Below are positions 35,525 through 47,955 of a stretch of 64,000 nt of DNA, one piece after another. The DNA is from Inia geoffrensis (taxonomy: Eukaryota > Chordata > Mammalia > Artiodactyla > Iniidae), in the NCBI GenBank assembly GCA_036417435.1, contig CM070899.1, positions 70,500,501-70,564,500 on the forward strand, read 5' to 3'. Position 1 is the first letter of the stretch. Each line of letters opens with the position of its first letter. The notes below the pieces were generated by a model. That model saw only the letters and a program-made list of their open reading frames with translations. It had not been told where the DNA came from and ran no database searches. Made by a program: the position numbers and the translations under genes.

Positions 35525-36480
35525 TTGTTTTTGTTGTTATTGTTTATTTTTGTTTTATGAAGGGTCATATTCATGCATTTCTTATGTGTCTGAGGCTATC
35601 TTTCTGCTGGTTTTGTAATTGCAACATTATTTGGATTTGTATTACGTTTTTAAATTATATGCTCATCCTCAGAACATGTAGACATTGATATCTGTCTTCT
35701 GGCCTTAAATACTTCTTCTGGATCTTCACTGGGCTAGATCTCGGTACTGATTATTTTGAGCAATATTTCCCCCAGCAACATTGCAGTTGTTGGGAAAAAC
35801 TTTCAATTGAAAGATTTGAGTCTTTGTTTCAGGAAAGTTTTCTTCCCTTTTATTTTAGAATACTTTATCTCTTCTTTTTGTTTTGTTTCTTCTGTATACT
35901 AATAACTTCTTCAGTCATGTTTTCCATACCTATCATCTTTTCTAAAATCATTGTTTTAATTTTTTCTTACATTTGGTTTAATTTGATTTTCTCTGGATTT
36001 TCCATTGCCTATTATTCAATATTCATTTGTATTTATTATTTTACTCTAATATATCTCTATTTATTTTTATTTTTTCAAAGCCTAAAACTGTGCCTATTGA
36101 TTTTTCATTCAATAAATATTACTGAGTGAATCTGATTAAAATAGATTCAGGAGCAGAGATTTGCGTATAAAAGACTATTTAAAGTGCTTTGAGGAAAAAT
36201 AACTAAAAAATGGTCTCTGATCTTCCTGATAGGTAGATAAACCACAGGCAGTATGGCCTTTGCATTCAGAGATAAGGTACAACTTGACAAGACAGTAAAG
36301 ACCATATTTTCAATTATGCATTCCATCTTTTTTGTTTGATGTTATTAGTTTTTAACCACATATGTAATGAAAATATATACTGTTCTTATAAAGGTATATT
36401 TATTCACTTATTTTTAATGTAACTTTAATGTAATTACTTATTTTAATGTAATTTTATATTATACTTTTCTTTTTGGTTTG
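35525..36480. other. AT-rich stretch, possibly old L1 ORF1-side relic
   Basis: Pyrimidine-rich text such as TTTGTTTCAGGAAAGTTTTC near 35825 is reminiscent of old L1 ORF1/5' regions on the minus strand, but I cannot assign it firmly. The 101-codon open frame at 35824-36129 is Phe/Ile-rich, as expected from T-rich antisense DNA. Confidence 0.35.
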
Positions 36481-37900
36481 TTGTCACCATATTCTCCATC
36501 CACATCCCCAATCCTAGAAACTCATGTTAAAAACATATTATGTGCTTGTAATTATTTTTCCCCATGCATCTATATGCATGTAGAAGATTTGTGTCATTGT
36601 TTTACAAAAATGGGATATTTCAAACAGTTTCTGAATTATGTTCTTTTTTCTCAGTAGTATCTCATGGAGTGTTCTCTAAATCAATTAGTCTAGTTATAAT
36701 TCATTCTTTCAATGGCTACAAAATATTTCATGGTCTGAATATAAAGTAATTTATTCAACCACTTCTAAATGGTTAACATTTACTTTATACCCAGTTGTTT
36801 TTCCCAATTGAAAAAGCTGCATTATTGTTCTTACTTACCCTATTTTATTTTATTTATTTATTTATTATTATTTTTTTTAATATATTTATTTATTTATGGC
36901 TGTGTTGGGTCTTCGTTTCTGTGCGAGGGCTTCCTCCAGTTGTGGCAAGTGGGGGCCACTCTTCATCGCGGTGCGCGGGCCTCTCACTATCGCGGACTCT
37001 CTTGTTGTGGAGCACAGGCTCCAGGCGCGCAGGCTCAGTAGTTGTGGCGCACGGGCCTAGTTGCTCCGTGGCATGTGGGATCTTCCCAGACCAGGGCTCG
37101 AACCTGTGTCCCCTGCATTGGCAGGCAGATTCTCAACCACTGCACCACCAGGGAAGCCCACTTACCCTATTTTAAAATAATTTATTAGTATGGAATACAT
37201 TCACAGGAATGAATTTGCTGGGTCAAAGGGTCTTTCAATTTTTAATTTTACTAGATGTTGTCAGACTGCTTTTGATAGAAATAATAACAATTCATATTTT
37301 CTTCAATAGTATGGGAGTATGCACTCTCCACATTCCACACAATATATACTAACACTTTTTAACATTTTAGTCAGGCTTATATGTGCAAATGTTTCTTGTT
37401 GCTACTTAATTTATTTTTTTCTGATTAATGAGATATTCAGACATCTCGTCTTTTTCTTTGGTTTTTGGCCACTTGAATTTGCTCTTCTGTTTTGCCTCGT
37501 ATCGTTTACTCACTTATCTATTGTGGATGTTTTATTTATTTCTTTGGTCCTATTTTTGTAATTTGTATGAACATTTTTTATATTATAGACCTTAATCTTT
37601 TCAGTGAGCTCTCTGTATTATAAATATTTGTCTCCAAAAACAGCTGCCTATCTTTTGCTTTGCTTACACTGTCTTTTGCTGTCCCAACTTGCATTTTATC
37701 TATTATAAGAGATCTACATAGAAAAATAACTTCTGTTTTCTGTTTTGGTTAAGAATATATCCCTCATTCCTTTTATTGTACAGACACCTAAATCTTCTTT
37801 TAGGATATTTTTCTTTTCTTTTTATATGTATATTATTATTTAATGATATAACTTACAATCTTGGCAGTGGGATAGATTTTCATCAAAGAATTACACAATA
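36481..37900 (-). mobile_element. Ancient L1M5/HAL1-like element
   Basis: The word order matches this ancient family on the minus strand: TTCAATGGCTACAAAATATTTC near 36707, GAATTTGCTGGGTCAAAGGG near 37211, and an ORF-end-like TTGCTTTGCTTACACTGTC near 37657. It is split by the SINE at 36848-37159 and strongly diverged. Confidence 0.65.
36848..37159 (-). mobile_element. Long-form CHR-1-like SINE
   Basis: It shares the tRNA(Glu) head (ending CCACCAGGGAAGCCC on the plus strand) with the other SINEs. It is about 100 bp longer, with an extra GGCTGTGTTGGGTCTTCG to CCAGTTGTGGCAAGTGGG part and an (ATTT)n-like tail. A 15-bp target duplication ACTTACCCTATTTTA flanks it (36833-36847 and 37160-37174). 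It is probably the older CHR-1 type. Confidence 0.92.
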
Positions 37901-38845
37901 AAATATAAAATTTTGGTCATGATATAATTGAGTTGATTTCTGATGAATGAACTGGAGTTGACTAAGAAAAGAGAGGAAAGAACATTTCATGTAGAAGGAA
38001 CACCTATATGTAAATGTCTTATTATGGAGGCAAATTTCATATAGAGAAATGGGTGAGAACCAAAATATACAGGTCCGTGTAAATCACAAAATTGAGTTTC
38101 ACCTTAATCATAAGAGTATGGGAAGCTAAGGAAAAGATTTAAATGGTGGTGGTAGTGGTGGCCATGGTGAGAGAGAGGAAGAGCGGAGGGGGGAGAATTA
38201 AACTTGCATTTCACGTAGATAACTTTGGCTCCAGTGTGGAAAATGGATTAGATGTACAAAAGGGCATATAGATAGAAAGTAGGTAGTTGCTGATGAGTGA
38301 TGATTGCAGTTGGCCTAGAGTGGTGATGGTGGAGAAGATGAAAAGTTAGCTTTTAAGAGATATGATAGAAGTAAATACATTGCTGTTGATATGTTAAATA
38401 TAGAAGATTGAGCAGGCGCAGGAGAGGTAGCAGGGATCCTTGTGCCATTAGCTGATTGTTGGGTCATTCTGGTAGTCCATTTGGGTTTGCTGATCAAGAA
38501 TTTAGCAATGTTTGTTATGTGACATTTTTTAGCAGTGATTAGCGACTTCAATGTCGATTTAGAGAGGGTGATCAACTAGAGTCATTTAGGGTGAGTTTTT
38601 TCAGATGAATGTGATGAAGAGACAAAGGAACTGAGGCAGTAGATACTAATGGCAAAACTTTTTGAAATGAAATAACATGAAATCTAAGTTGGTGAAGGAT
38701 AATAAAAGTAAAGAAAGCAGTGGGCAGGGGTTGTGATCACATTTTGTGATTTTATGATTAACTTGAGCGGATATACTATAAAGTTTTACATTTTTTAATC
38801 ATAACTTATATTATCTAGTCCCCTCATTTTTGACTGATCAATGGG
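37901..38845. other. Apparently single-copy stretch
   Basis: No repeat or gene recognised. GGTGGTGGTAGTGGTGG near 38145 is a short simple-sequence patch. The minus-strand open frame at 38315-38575 has no recognisable domain. Confidence 0.5.
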
Positions 38846-40105
38846 ATTTATTTATTTTTTTATTGGGTTATAATTAACATACAATATTATATTAGTTTCA
38901 GGTGTATAACACAGTGATTCAATATTTTTACACATTATGAAATGACCACCACAATAGGACCAATTACCATCTGTTATCATACAAAGTTGTACAATATTAT
39001 TGACTATATTCCCTCTGTGTACATTACATCCTCATGACTTATCTATTTTGTTGTTGTAATTTTGTACCTCTTAATCTCCTTTACCTATTTTGTCCGTCCC
39101 CCAACCGTCTTCCCTCTGGCAACCACTGGTTTGTTCTCTGTATCTATGAGTCTGTTTCTGTTTTGTTTCACTTGTTTTGTTTTTTAGATTCCACATATAA
39201 GTGAAATTATATGGTATTTGTTTTTCTCTTCTGACTTATATCACTTATCATAATCCTATCCAGATCCATCCATGTTGCTACAAACAGCAAGAGTTCTTTC
39301 TTTCTAATGGCTGAATAATATTCCATTACATATATATCACATCTTCTTTGTCTATTCATCTACTGATTGGCACTTAGGCTTTTTCCATATCTTGGCTATG
39401 GTAAATAGTGCTGCAGTGGACATAGGAGTACACACATTATTTCTATGGATTAGGTAAAACAGTTACATCTCCTGATCTTGAAGGAGTGGTCTTGTGTGGG
39501 AGCATCTCCTGTGTAGACTACTTAGGCAGGCCAGCTGGAGCTGAAGAAGTTGTGGGCCAGGGGCTGACCCTAGGGGGCATTGTGCCTGAGGCCACCTTGG
39601 CAGGGTGGCTGGGGTTGGAGTAGGCCCTGGCCAGTTACTGATCTGAAAATGCCTTGGTGGGTGGCTGGAGCTGGAATAGGTGCAAGCTTGGGGGAGTGCT
39701 GGTGGGGACTCAAACAATGGTGCTCAGCAGCACCTTAGAACCTGGAGAGGGCTCCAGCAGTTCCCTGCACATTTAGTGGAAGCTCTAAGGCTAGTAAATA
39801 AATTTTCTTTTTGTATATTTTAGATACTCTTTACACTGCTGTTTTTTCCACTATTTCCCGGGGTGGGCAAACCTCCATTTGGGCTCCTCAGCAGTATTCC
39901 TCTTTACTGAAGTTCACCATATCAGGGAGTTCCCATGGATACCATCTCAATCTTTTATACCCAGTTCTATGTGGTTCTTCTATTGTTCTGTCAGCCATTG
40001 GGTCATCTTCAAGAGGAATTGCTTTATATACAGGTGTAGATTCAGTGTGTCCATGGGAGGAAATGAGCTCCAGGACTTCCTATGCCACTATCTTTGGGAT
40101 TTATT
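38846..40105 (-). mobile_element. Old L1 (L1MA/MB-like) with ends but apparently no centre
   Basis: 38846-39440 is a 3'UTR plus the extreme end of ORF2 on the minus strand (TTTCAGGTGTATAACACAGTG near 38896, GGCAACCACTGGTTTGTTC near 39118). From about 39450 the text becomes an old L1 5'UTR-like sequence with repeated GGTGGCTGG(A/G)GCTGG words (39605-39670). It closes with CATGGGAGGAAATGAGCTCC and CTTCCTATGCCACTATCTTTG near 40100, matching the usual L1 5' start on the minus strand. ORF1, the endonuclease and the RT are missing. Confidence 0.65.
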
Positions 40106-41217
40106 CTTAAACACTTCCCTGCCTTCTAAGTTTGATCTCTGATGTTGTATGGATTCTTAATAATGCTACTAGGGATTTTTAGCCTACTCTCCCAGAGATT
40201 CTGATTCAGCAGATCTTAGGTTATGGTAATTTTTAGGAATTTCTCTAGCAAGCAGTTTTTAGAAACATACCATCCTTTTCATGGTCCTGTAGAAATTTAA
40301 GTACTAGTCTCTCTAGATAAGAATACTGGCATTAAGAGAGCATGACCATCTCTAGATGTATAGAGGCAGAGAGACAGTGGTGGTGGGGATGGTATTCCGA
40401 TTCTCTTGAGAAAGGTGCCCTTTCTCCATTGGAAAGAACCAAGATTCTCCACATACTCTTTAAAAATATACCCTGCAACGTTATTTCAATCGCACAAAGT
40501 TAGTGTGTAGGAAATTTAAATAAAACAGTACAGTAAAAATAGCAGAGAATCAAAAAATCTGAAAAGGAAGTACACCTAAAGCATGAGAATTCAACATTTA
40601 TTAGTGTTTCATCTTCAGTTTTGATTGACACTTGATGCTTTCAAATTTTGAAACTAACTTTGAGGTCACAATGACTATTCTGAAGAGATTTCAGCAACAG
40701 CACTGAGATTTGTCCATTCAGTTGGTTTGCAATTGATTTGTTAGCCATTTACATAGTGTATAGTACACATTGGTCACGGGTCAGATTACAGTGTTTAAGG
40801 AAAAAAGTACCTTCCTGTAATTAGAGAGGATCCCCTAGGTACTTTTATAAAAAAAAAAACCAAACAAACAAAAACAAAAACATCGCAAAAAAACCTGTAG
40901 GGGGTGAGCTGTAGAAAAGAGGCATACAAAACTTCTAGGCCATTTGCAAGGGTTATTTTGCTACTGAAGGAACACAAAGGTGTGCCTTCATATCTTTATA
41001 GATAGAGGAACTGGGTGCTAACCTTCTGTCTTCCCTATGACTTTGCTAGGATAAATGTTTACTTTTTCATGGAATTATCTATTTGCTTCCCTTTTGTATC
41101 AGTTCCATCCTGCATCATGTGGGACATTTAATATTTCCCACTTCACATCTTCCTCCCTTGGTAGATTGATCTAGTGAGCTATGCAATAAAGAAAATCCTT
41201 GCATCTTATGGTTCTTC
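40106..41217. other. Apparently single-copy stretch
   Basis: No feature recognised apart from an A-rich run (AAAAAAACCAAACAAACAAA) near 40850. Confidence 0.5.
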
Positions 41218-41434
41218 TTTTTTTTTTTTTTTTTTTTTTTTGCGGCACGCGGGCCTCTCACTGTTGTGGCCTCTCCCGTTGCCGAGCACAGGCACCGGAC
41301 GCGCAGGCTTAGCGGCCATGGCTCACGGGCCCAGCCGCTCTGCGGCATGTGGGATCTTCCCGGACCGGGGCACGAACCCGTTTCCCTTGGCATCGGCAGG
41401 CAGACTCTCAACCACTGCGCCACCAGGGAAGCCC
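41218..41434 (-). mobile_element. CHR-type SINE
   Basis: A minus-strand SINE with about 23 T (41218-41241) and its head ending at 41434 (CACCAGGGAAGCCCC). The flanks GTTCTT (41211) and GTTCTA (41436) suggest a short target duplication. It is among the SINEs here closest to the family consensus as I remember it. Confidence 0.93.
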
Positions 41435-41449
41435 CGTTCTAACTTTTAA

Positions 41450-43845
41450 GATCTAAATATACAATGAATTTGATTCTGGAGTCTGAAGAAAATTGGTTAA
41501 ACCAAGCCTGAGTAAACCTTGAGGTAGTTAAGATCAAGAATCTTAAGTTACTACCACAATTCTGCTTCAGTTAAAATCTGAGAACTCTTCACAATACCCA
41601 GAAGCTGGGGCAAGATGAGGGTTTTGAGAGAGCTCTTTTATAAGAAAGAGGTTAGGATCAGCATTTATTATGTGAATTATGTCAGAATAATTTTGTAAAT
41701 GCAAGACCCTCATAACAATGCTAGTGTTAAAGAAAATTACATAAATAAATTGACATATATAGGCTGCAAGACTAGAAGGTTAATAGGGCTTCTAAATCTC
41801 CTTTAATATGTATCTTATCACATTTCATTCCTAATGCTTGCTCATTAATCAGGCTCAGGTAGAAGCTGAGGTGGAAGCTGCACTGTTAAAAGCTTGCTCA
41901 TGCTTGCAAAAATTAACAACTCTCTTTTAGGTTCAGAAGTTTCTAAAAACCCATTTAATGTGTATGAGTAAAGAGTTGTTATTACCTTCATTTGCTAACT
42001 TGGAACTTTAATCAGTGCCAGATATAAAGATTTATTTTACACACCTAGCTTCTCATGCAGGGAAGAGTAAACAAAAATCTACAAATTAATTAGGAAGTCC
42101 TGTTTTACTCCTCTGTTTAATTTGCTCCTAATTTTTTGGTCCCATCAACAAAGTTCTGCAACCTTTAGTTCTGTGAATGTTAGCCACTGCAGAATCATCA
42201 ATAAAACAAATTCACCATTTCAATATTTCACTCCAAAAAGGTCAATATTTTCTCTCAAGGAAAAAAAGTGCATACTGATGACAATAATTAGGAAGACAAA
42301 GTAGAAAAAGAGTGGTTGAGAAAAAAATGTTATTAGGCCCCAAGTCTGATTTAAGTGCTCTGGGTGGCATTTTACTCTCCCCTCATTTCAAGACCCTGCT
42401 GGAGAATTGTACAAGATGTTGTTAAAAGGAGGTAGTTAAAAGAATCAGGTCATTAGGATTTATGTCAGTGCTGCTCTGAGAGGAAAGCATTTTTTTCCCC
42501 AAGTCTGAAGTGTTGTTTTGGCCCATTGTCAGCTGGAAAACAGATGTCTTGTAGGTGAGATGTTTGTTGCACTATATCACCTAGTGGAAGATGGTGCTTC
42601 ATTCTACCTAGGGGAATAGAGAATTGTGTGTCTCGAATTTAACCATCTATGGTTGACTTTTTTCTTATTTCTTTTTTTGTATACAATTTATTGTACAGCG
42701 GCTGCTTATTCAGGACATAGGGTTCACTGAGTACAGCATCAAGTAACTAAAATTCATATGCTTGCTTTGCTTTAGTAGTACAAAATCTTAAATATGTAGC
42801 AATATGCTATTTATGCATTTAGGCAATTGATACCTAACATGTAAAAATTACTGTTTGTTATGAATACCAACTAAAAATTCATTCATTTGAAAATTTTCTA
42901 TTTTCATAATCCTTTGTATTTTAGGCAATTTCTTTCATGTGTTTTCTCCCAGCATTGTTCAGAGTCAGGGATGACTCTTTCATTACAATTCTTAAGTCTG
43001 TCTTGAAGTTTCTTTAAATTTTTAGATAGCGAAAAACATTCAACCCAGTGCAGGTGGCCATAAAACCATTGTTTGAAAATATGCTATAACAGTGTGCTCA
43101 TTATGTTACCATGAATTTTAGCTTAAAAATGTATACCTTTTTTTTTTTAACTCAGGAAAAAATTAGGACTTCTGCAATATGCATTCTATTTTGCAGCCTA
43201 AGAAAACTGATGATTAGGAATTTCTTCTAATGACCATCATGCTTAAAGTGAAGTAAAGCGAATACCAATTCACTTTATTTCTCATCCTTAGCTGGAATCT
43301 TTCTGCAGATTTTAAGTTGGGATGGTGAATACACCAGATGGAACCTAGTAACAGTACTTGGCAAAGAAGTAATGAACTGACAGAGGTCAACACATTTTCA
43401 ATGTAATAATAACATCTTCAATTTACTTCTTTCTGTGACGCTTGAGTGCTAGGACTAATGACAGCATGTGTAATAAATATGAAAGAATTCAGCAATTTTT
43501 AAATATCTTTATTAACTCAAACAATCATTTTGCATTTTTCTTTAATTCTGTGGCATATTTAAATTAATTTCAAATATTTTGAACTAAGACAAAGTATTAT
43601 TTTTTTCTAGCATTATTCACATTTATGACGTCTAATAAGCTATGTTTGATTAAAACAAAAAATCCTGGTTTCTGAACTTGGAAAACTTATCATATTTCAG
43701 TTCATCATGAACTGTAACTCATAGCGATTTGTCAGAATATGTCAACTTGAATACCTCCAAAAGATTTCTCAAGAAACAATATTATCCTTCAGCAAGTGAA
43801 AAATAAGTATCAATTGAATTGGAGACTTAAAAAAAATTACAACAT
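41450..43845. other. Apparently single-copy stretch
   Basis: No repeats or gene recognised; a short T run lies at 43138-43149. The open frame at 42122-42304 shows no domain. Confidence 0.5.
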
Positions 43846-44050
43846 GGGCTTCCCTGGTGGCACAGGGGTTGAGAGTCCACCTGCCTATGCAGGGGACACG
43901 GGTTCGTGCCCTGGTCCAGGAAGATCCCACATGCTGCAGAGCAGCTGGGCCCATGAGCCATGGCCACTGAGCCTGGGCATCCGGAGCCTGTGCTCCTCAA
44001 TGGGAGAGGCCACAACATTGAGAGGCCCACGTACCACAAAAAAAAAAAAA
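43846..44050 (+). mobile_element. CHR-type SINE
   Basis: A plus-strand SINE beginning GGGCTTCCCTGGTGGCACAG with an A tail ending at about 44050. ATTACAACA before it (about 43837-43844) and ATTGCAACA after it (44051-44059) are a slightly diverged target duplication. A and B boxes are recognisable. Confidence 0.94.
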
Positions 44051-44059
44051 ATTGCAACA

Positions 44060-44638
44060 AGATTATTCTCCTCAAAATTCATGTATTATTTATGGAAATA
44101 GTTCATTTCCATTAACTATGGAAATAGTTGTCTTGGTTAATTTTCCACTGGAGAATTAATTTTATATAATTAATAAAATTAATTAACTTTGGAGAAATAA
44201 TTTTATATAATTCCTGTAGTGAGAATTGCCATCTAAGAATAGTTGCCTTTTGTAAATAAATTTAGATTTCTACAAATACCTCATAATTTAAGTATATATT
44301 TTTACTGACTTGAGTAACTTACCCAAAATCCAGTGTATGCTTTTGAGTGCTGGGGAGTGACAGTGGTAGCAAAAGCTTACCATAAAATTCTACCTGTAAA
44401 TTGAAAGACATAAACATGTTGAAAAATGTCTTAATGGTTTAACAGTTTTAGACAGAAGATGGTAAAGAACATTCTTATAATATTGACTTACAAGTTGGAG
44501 AGCTTGGGAACTTTGTAATAAAAGATAGTCATTCCATATAGAATGTAGATTGCTAGCTTGAAAGACAATGGGGATTTAATGGTGCAATTGCATTTACATT
44601 TCTCAGTTGTTGAACACTTTAATTTCCACTTTTAAAAT
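44060..44638. other. Apparently single-copy stretch
   Basis: No gene or named repeat seen. A local direct repeat of TTTATATAATT words lies near 44160-44215. Confidence 0.5.
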
Positions 44639-44650
44639 GTTAATTCCAAA

Positions 44651-46404
44651 TCGGAAAAGAAGAAGTAAAGCTGTCACTGTTTGCAGATGACATGATACTA
44701 TACATAGAGAATCCTAAAGATGCTACCAGAAAACTACTAGAGCTAACCAATGAATCTGGTAAAGTAGCAGGATACAAAATTAATGCACAGAAATATGTGG
44801 CATTCCTATACACTAATGATGAAAAATCTGAAAGTGAAATCAAGAAAACACTCCCATTTACCATTGCAACAAAAAGAATAAAATATCTAGGAATAAACCT
44901 ACCTAAGGAGACAAAAGACCTGTATGCAGAAAACTATAAGACACTGATGAAAGAAATTAAAGATGATACAAATAGATGGAGAGATATACCATGTTCTTGG
45001 ATTGAAGAATCAACATTGTGAAAATGACTCTACTACCCAAAGCAATCTACAGATTCAATGCAATCCCTATCAAACTACCACTGGCATTTTTCACAGAACT
45101 AGGACAAAAAAATTCACAATTTGTATGGAAACACAAAAGACCCCAAATAGCCAAAGCAATCTTGAGGAAGAAAAACAGAGCTGGAGGAATCAGGCTCCCT
45201 GACTTCGGACTATACCACAAAGCTACAGTAATCAAGACAGTATGGTACTGGCACAAAAAAAGAAAGATAGATCAGTGGAACAGGATAGAAAGCCCAGAGA
45301 TTAAACCCACACACATATGGTCACCTTATCTTTGATAAAGGAGGCAGGAATGTACAGTGGAGAAAGGACATCCTTTTCAATAAGTGGTGTGGGAAAACTG
45401 TACAGGTACATGTAAAAGAATGAAATTAGAACACTCCCTAACACCATACACAAAAATAAGCTCAAAATGGATTAAAGACCTAAATGTAAGGCCAGAAACT
45501 ATTAAACTCTTAGAGGAAAACATAGGCAGAACACTCTATGACATAAATCACAGCAAGATCCTTTTTGACCCACCTCGTAGAGAAATGGAAATAAAAACAA
45601 AAATAAACAAATGGGACCTAATGAAACTTAAAAGCTTTTGCACAGCAAAGGAAACCATAAACAAGACCAAAGGACAGCCCTCAGAATGGGAGAAAATATT
45701 TGCAAATGAAGCAACTGACAAAGGATTAATCTCCAAAATGTATAAGCAGCTAATGCAGCTCAATAACAAATAAAACAAACAACCCAGTCCAAAAATGGGC
45801 AGAAGACCTAAATAGACATCTCTCCAAAGAAGATATACAGACTGCCAACAAACACATGAAAGAATGCTCAACATTATTAGTCATTAGAGAAATGCAAATC
45901 AAAAGTACAATGAGATATCATCTCACACCAGTCAGAATGGCCATCATCAAAAAATCTAGAAACAATAAATGCTGGAGAGGGTGTAGAGAAAAGGGAACAC
46001 TGTTGTACTGCTGGTGGGAGTGTGAATTGGTACAGCCACTATGGAAAACAGTATGGATGTTCCTTAAAAAACTGCAAATAGAACTACCATATGACCCAGC
46101 AATCCCACTACTGGGCATATACCCTGAGAAAACCATAATTCAAAAAGAGTCACGTACCAAAATGTTCATTGCAGCTCTATTTACAATAGCCCGGAGATTG
46201 AAACAACCTAAGTGTCTATCATTGGATGAATGGATAAAGAAGATGTGGCACATATACACAATGGAATATTACTCAGCCATAAAAAGAAACGAAATTGAGC
46301 TATTTGTAATGAGGTGGATGGACCTAGAGTCTGTCATACAGAGTGAAGTAAGTCAGAAAGAGAGAGACAAATACCGTATGCTAACACATATATATGGAAT
46401 TTAA
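44651..46404 (+). pseudogene. L1 ORF2 C-terminal fragment, frameshifted
   Basis: It starts at [16 protein letters not shown] (RT active site FADD near 44680-44692) and continues to the natural ORF2 end at HIYGI, stop at 46402-46404. There are three frame breaks. Near 45005-45020 a shift follows PCSWI. Near 45325-45385 a shift follows THIW. At about 45771 a stop falls after QLNNK. The Cys-rich motif is present near 45969-46022, with the first Cys pair and the His and Cys positions recognisable. It has no start codon or promoter and is a dead remnant. Confidence 0.93.
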
Positions 46405-46778
46405 GGGAAAAAATGTCATGAAGAACCTAGGGGTAAGACAGGAGTAAAGACACAGACCTACTGGAGAATGGACTTGAGGATATGGGGAGGGGGAAGGGTA
46501 AGCTGTGACAAAGCAAGAAAGTGGCATGGACAATATATACACTACCAAACGTAAAATAGATAGCTAGTGGGAAGCAGCCGCATAGCACAGGGAGATCAGC
46601 TCGGTGCTTTGTGACCACCTAGAGGGGTGGGATAGGGAGGGTGGGAGGGAGGGAGATGCAAGAGGGAAGAGATATGGGAATATATGTATATGTATAACTG
46701 ATTCACTTTGTTATAAAGCAGAAACTAACACACCATTGTAAAGCAATTATACTCCAATAAAGATGTAAAAAAAAAAAA
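44651..46778 (+). mobile_element. 5'-truncated L1 with perfect target duplication
   Basis: The element enters ORF2 just before the RT active site and runs through the 3'UTR to a 12-A tail. A 12-bp perfect target duplication GTTAATTCCAAA flanks it (44639-44650 and 46779-46790). This is the same 3'UTR lineage as the near-complete L1 at 26233-33570. The clean duplication and modest divergence suggest it is one of the younger L1 insertions here. Confidence 0.97.
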
Positions 46779-47104
46779 GTTAATTCCAAAGAAACCCACT
46801 TTGCTCTGAAATTGGTATGCTGGTTTATTTGACTATGAATGATATATTTGTCATTAGTTATTTAAAGATAGGACAGAGCCCACAATTTTTTGACTTTCTA
46901 GAATATATTATTATAAACTGAAATATTATTACCGGAGGTTTCCTATTCAAGAGCAAGATGATAATTTTTAAAGATGCTAAATAAACATTGATACCTTATA
47001 ACAATTTTAGGTTTGTTCCAGTTATAAAATGAAGAGCATTCTGTTTATAGGATTAAGTTGGAAAATTATTCATCCACCCTTATCTAGGAATTAAAGACAT
47101 CATA

Positions 47105-47166
47105 AGAGACTCAGAAAAAATCTTGTACTTGTGCAAAAGACTCAGAAAAAATCTTGTACTTGTGCA
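47105..47166. repeat. 31-bp tandem duplication
   Basis: AGACTCAGAAAAAATCTTGT and the following ACTTGTGC occur twice with period 31 (AGACTC at 47107 and 47138), nearly identical, so it is a recent local duplication. Confidence 0.93.
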
Positions 47167-47930
47167 TTTGTATTAATGATTAGTTATAATAGAAGAAATA
47201 ATTGTCCTGCTTTTTAGGTTTCCACACTTGAAATATTTTGCAAAGGCAATTACTGATGATTCTTGCAATACTGCTCCTGGTTCAAAAAATTCACTAACAA
47301 ATATCCATTGCTTATTTGACAGTGTATTAAAGAGACAACAGGTGTGTCACTGTACACCATCAAAAAATTGATTATCCTTCCACTGCCTTGCACCTCAGTT
47401 GTCTTTTATAATTTATGTCATCTCAGCTTATAGCACCATCTTGAGTACTCCCTTTCTCCAGCTATATTCATTTTATCATTTGCTTCCAACAAACCTGCTT
47501 GATATATAGATTTTTGCTATAAAAATCGATCTTGTAATACATGTTTGCCATATGTAAGTTTTCAGCTGCTTTGCAGCTATCGATTGCCAGTCCTTAAGAA
47601 CTTACTACTTCCTTTAGCAACAACATCACAGGTTTGCTTAAAATCCCAAATAGCCTTTCATATCTTGTGCTAGAAAAAGACTTTGCAATATTTTCATTTT
47701 CATTATAAAACAGAGTTTAGTGTTCATTCAGAATATACTCAAGCCCATTTATATTTCTCCTGCCAGAAACCATGAATCCAATCTATTGTGCTGTTCCTTT
47801 TCCCTGGTGTACTTTTCTTCAGTACTGTATCAATCTATAATATACAACAAATGCAATCATCCTGAACACATGGAGTCTGATTAGATAGTTGTCGTACCTA
47901 CATACAGTTTGATTCTCACAGAGGAATTTT

Positions 47931-47955
47931 ACACACACACACACACACACACACA
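47931..47955. repeat. (AC)n microsatellite
   Basis: About 12 AC units. Confidence 0.93.

Noticed and set aside
43846..43930. tRNA gene (A and B boxes present)
   Set aside because: The head is tRNA(Glu)-like, but it continues into a SINE body with poly(A) and a target duplication. The cloverleaf is not kept.
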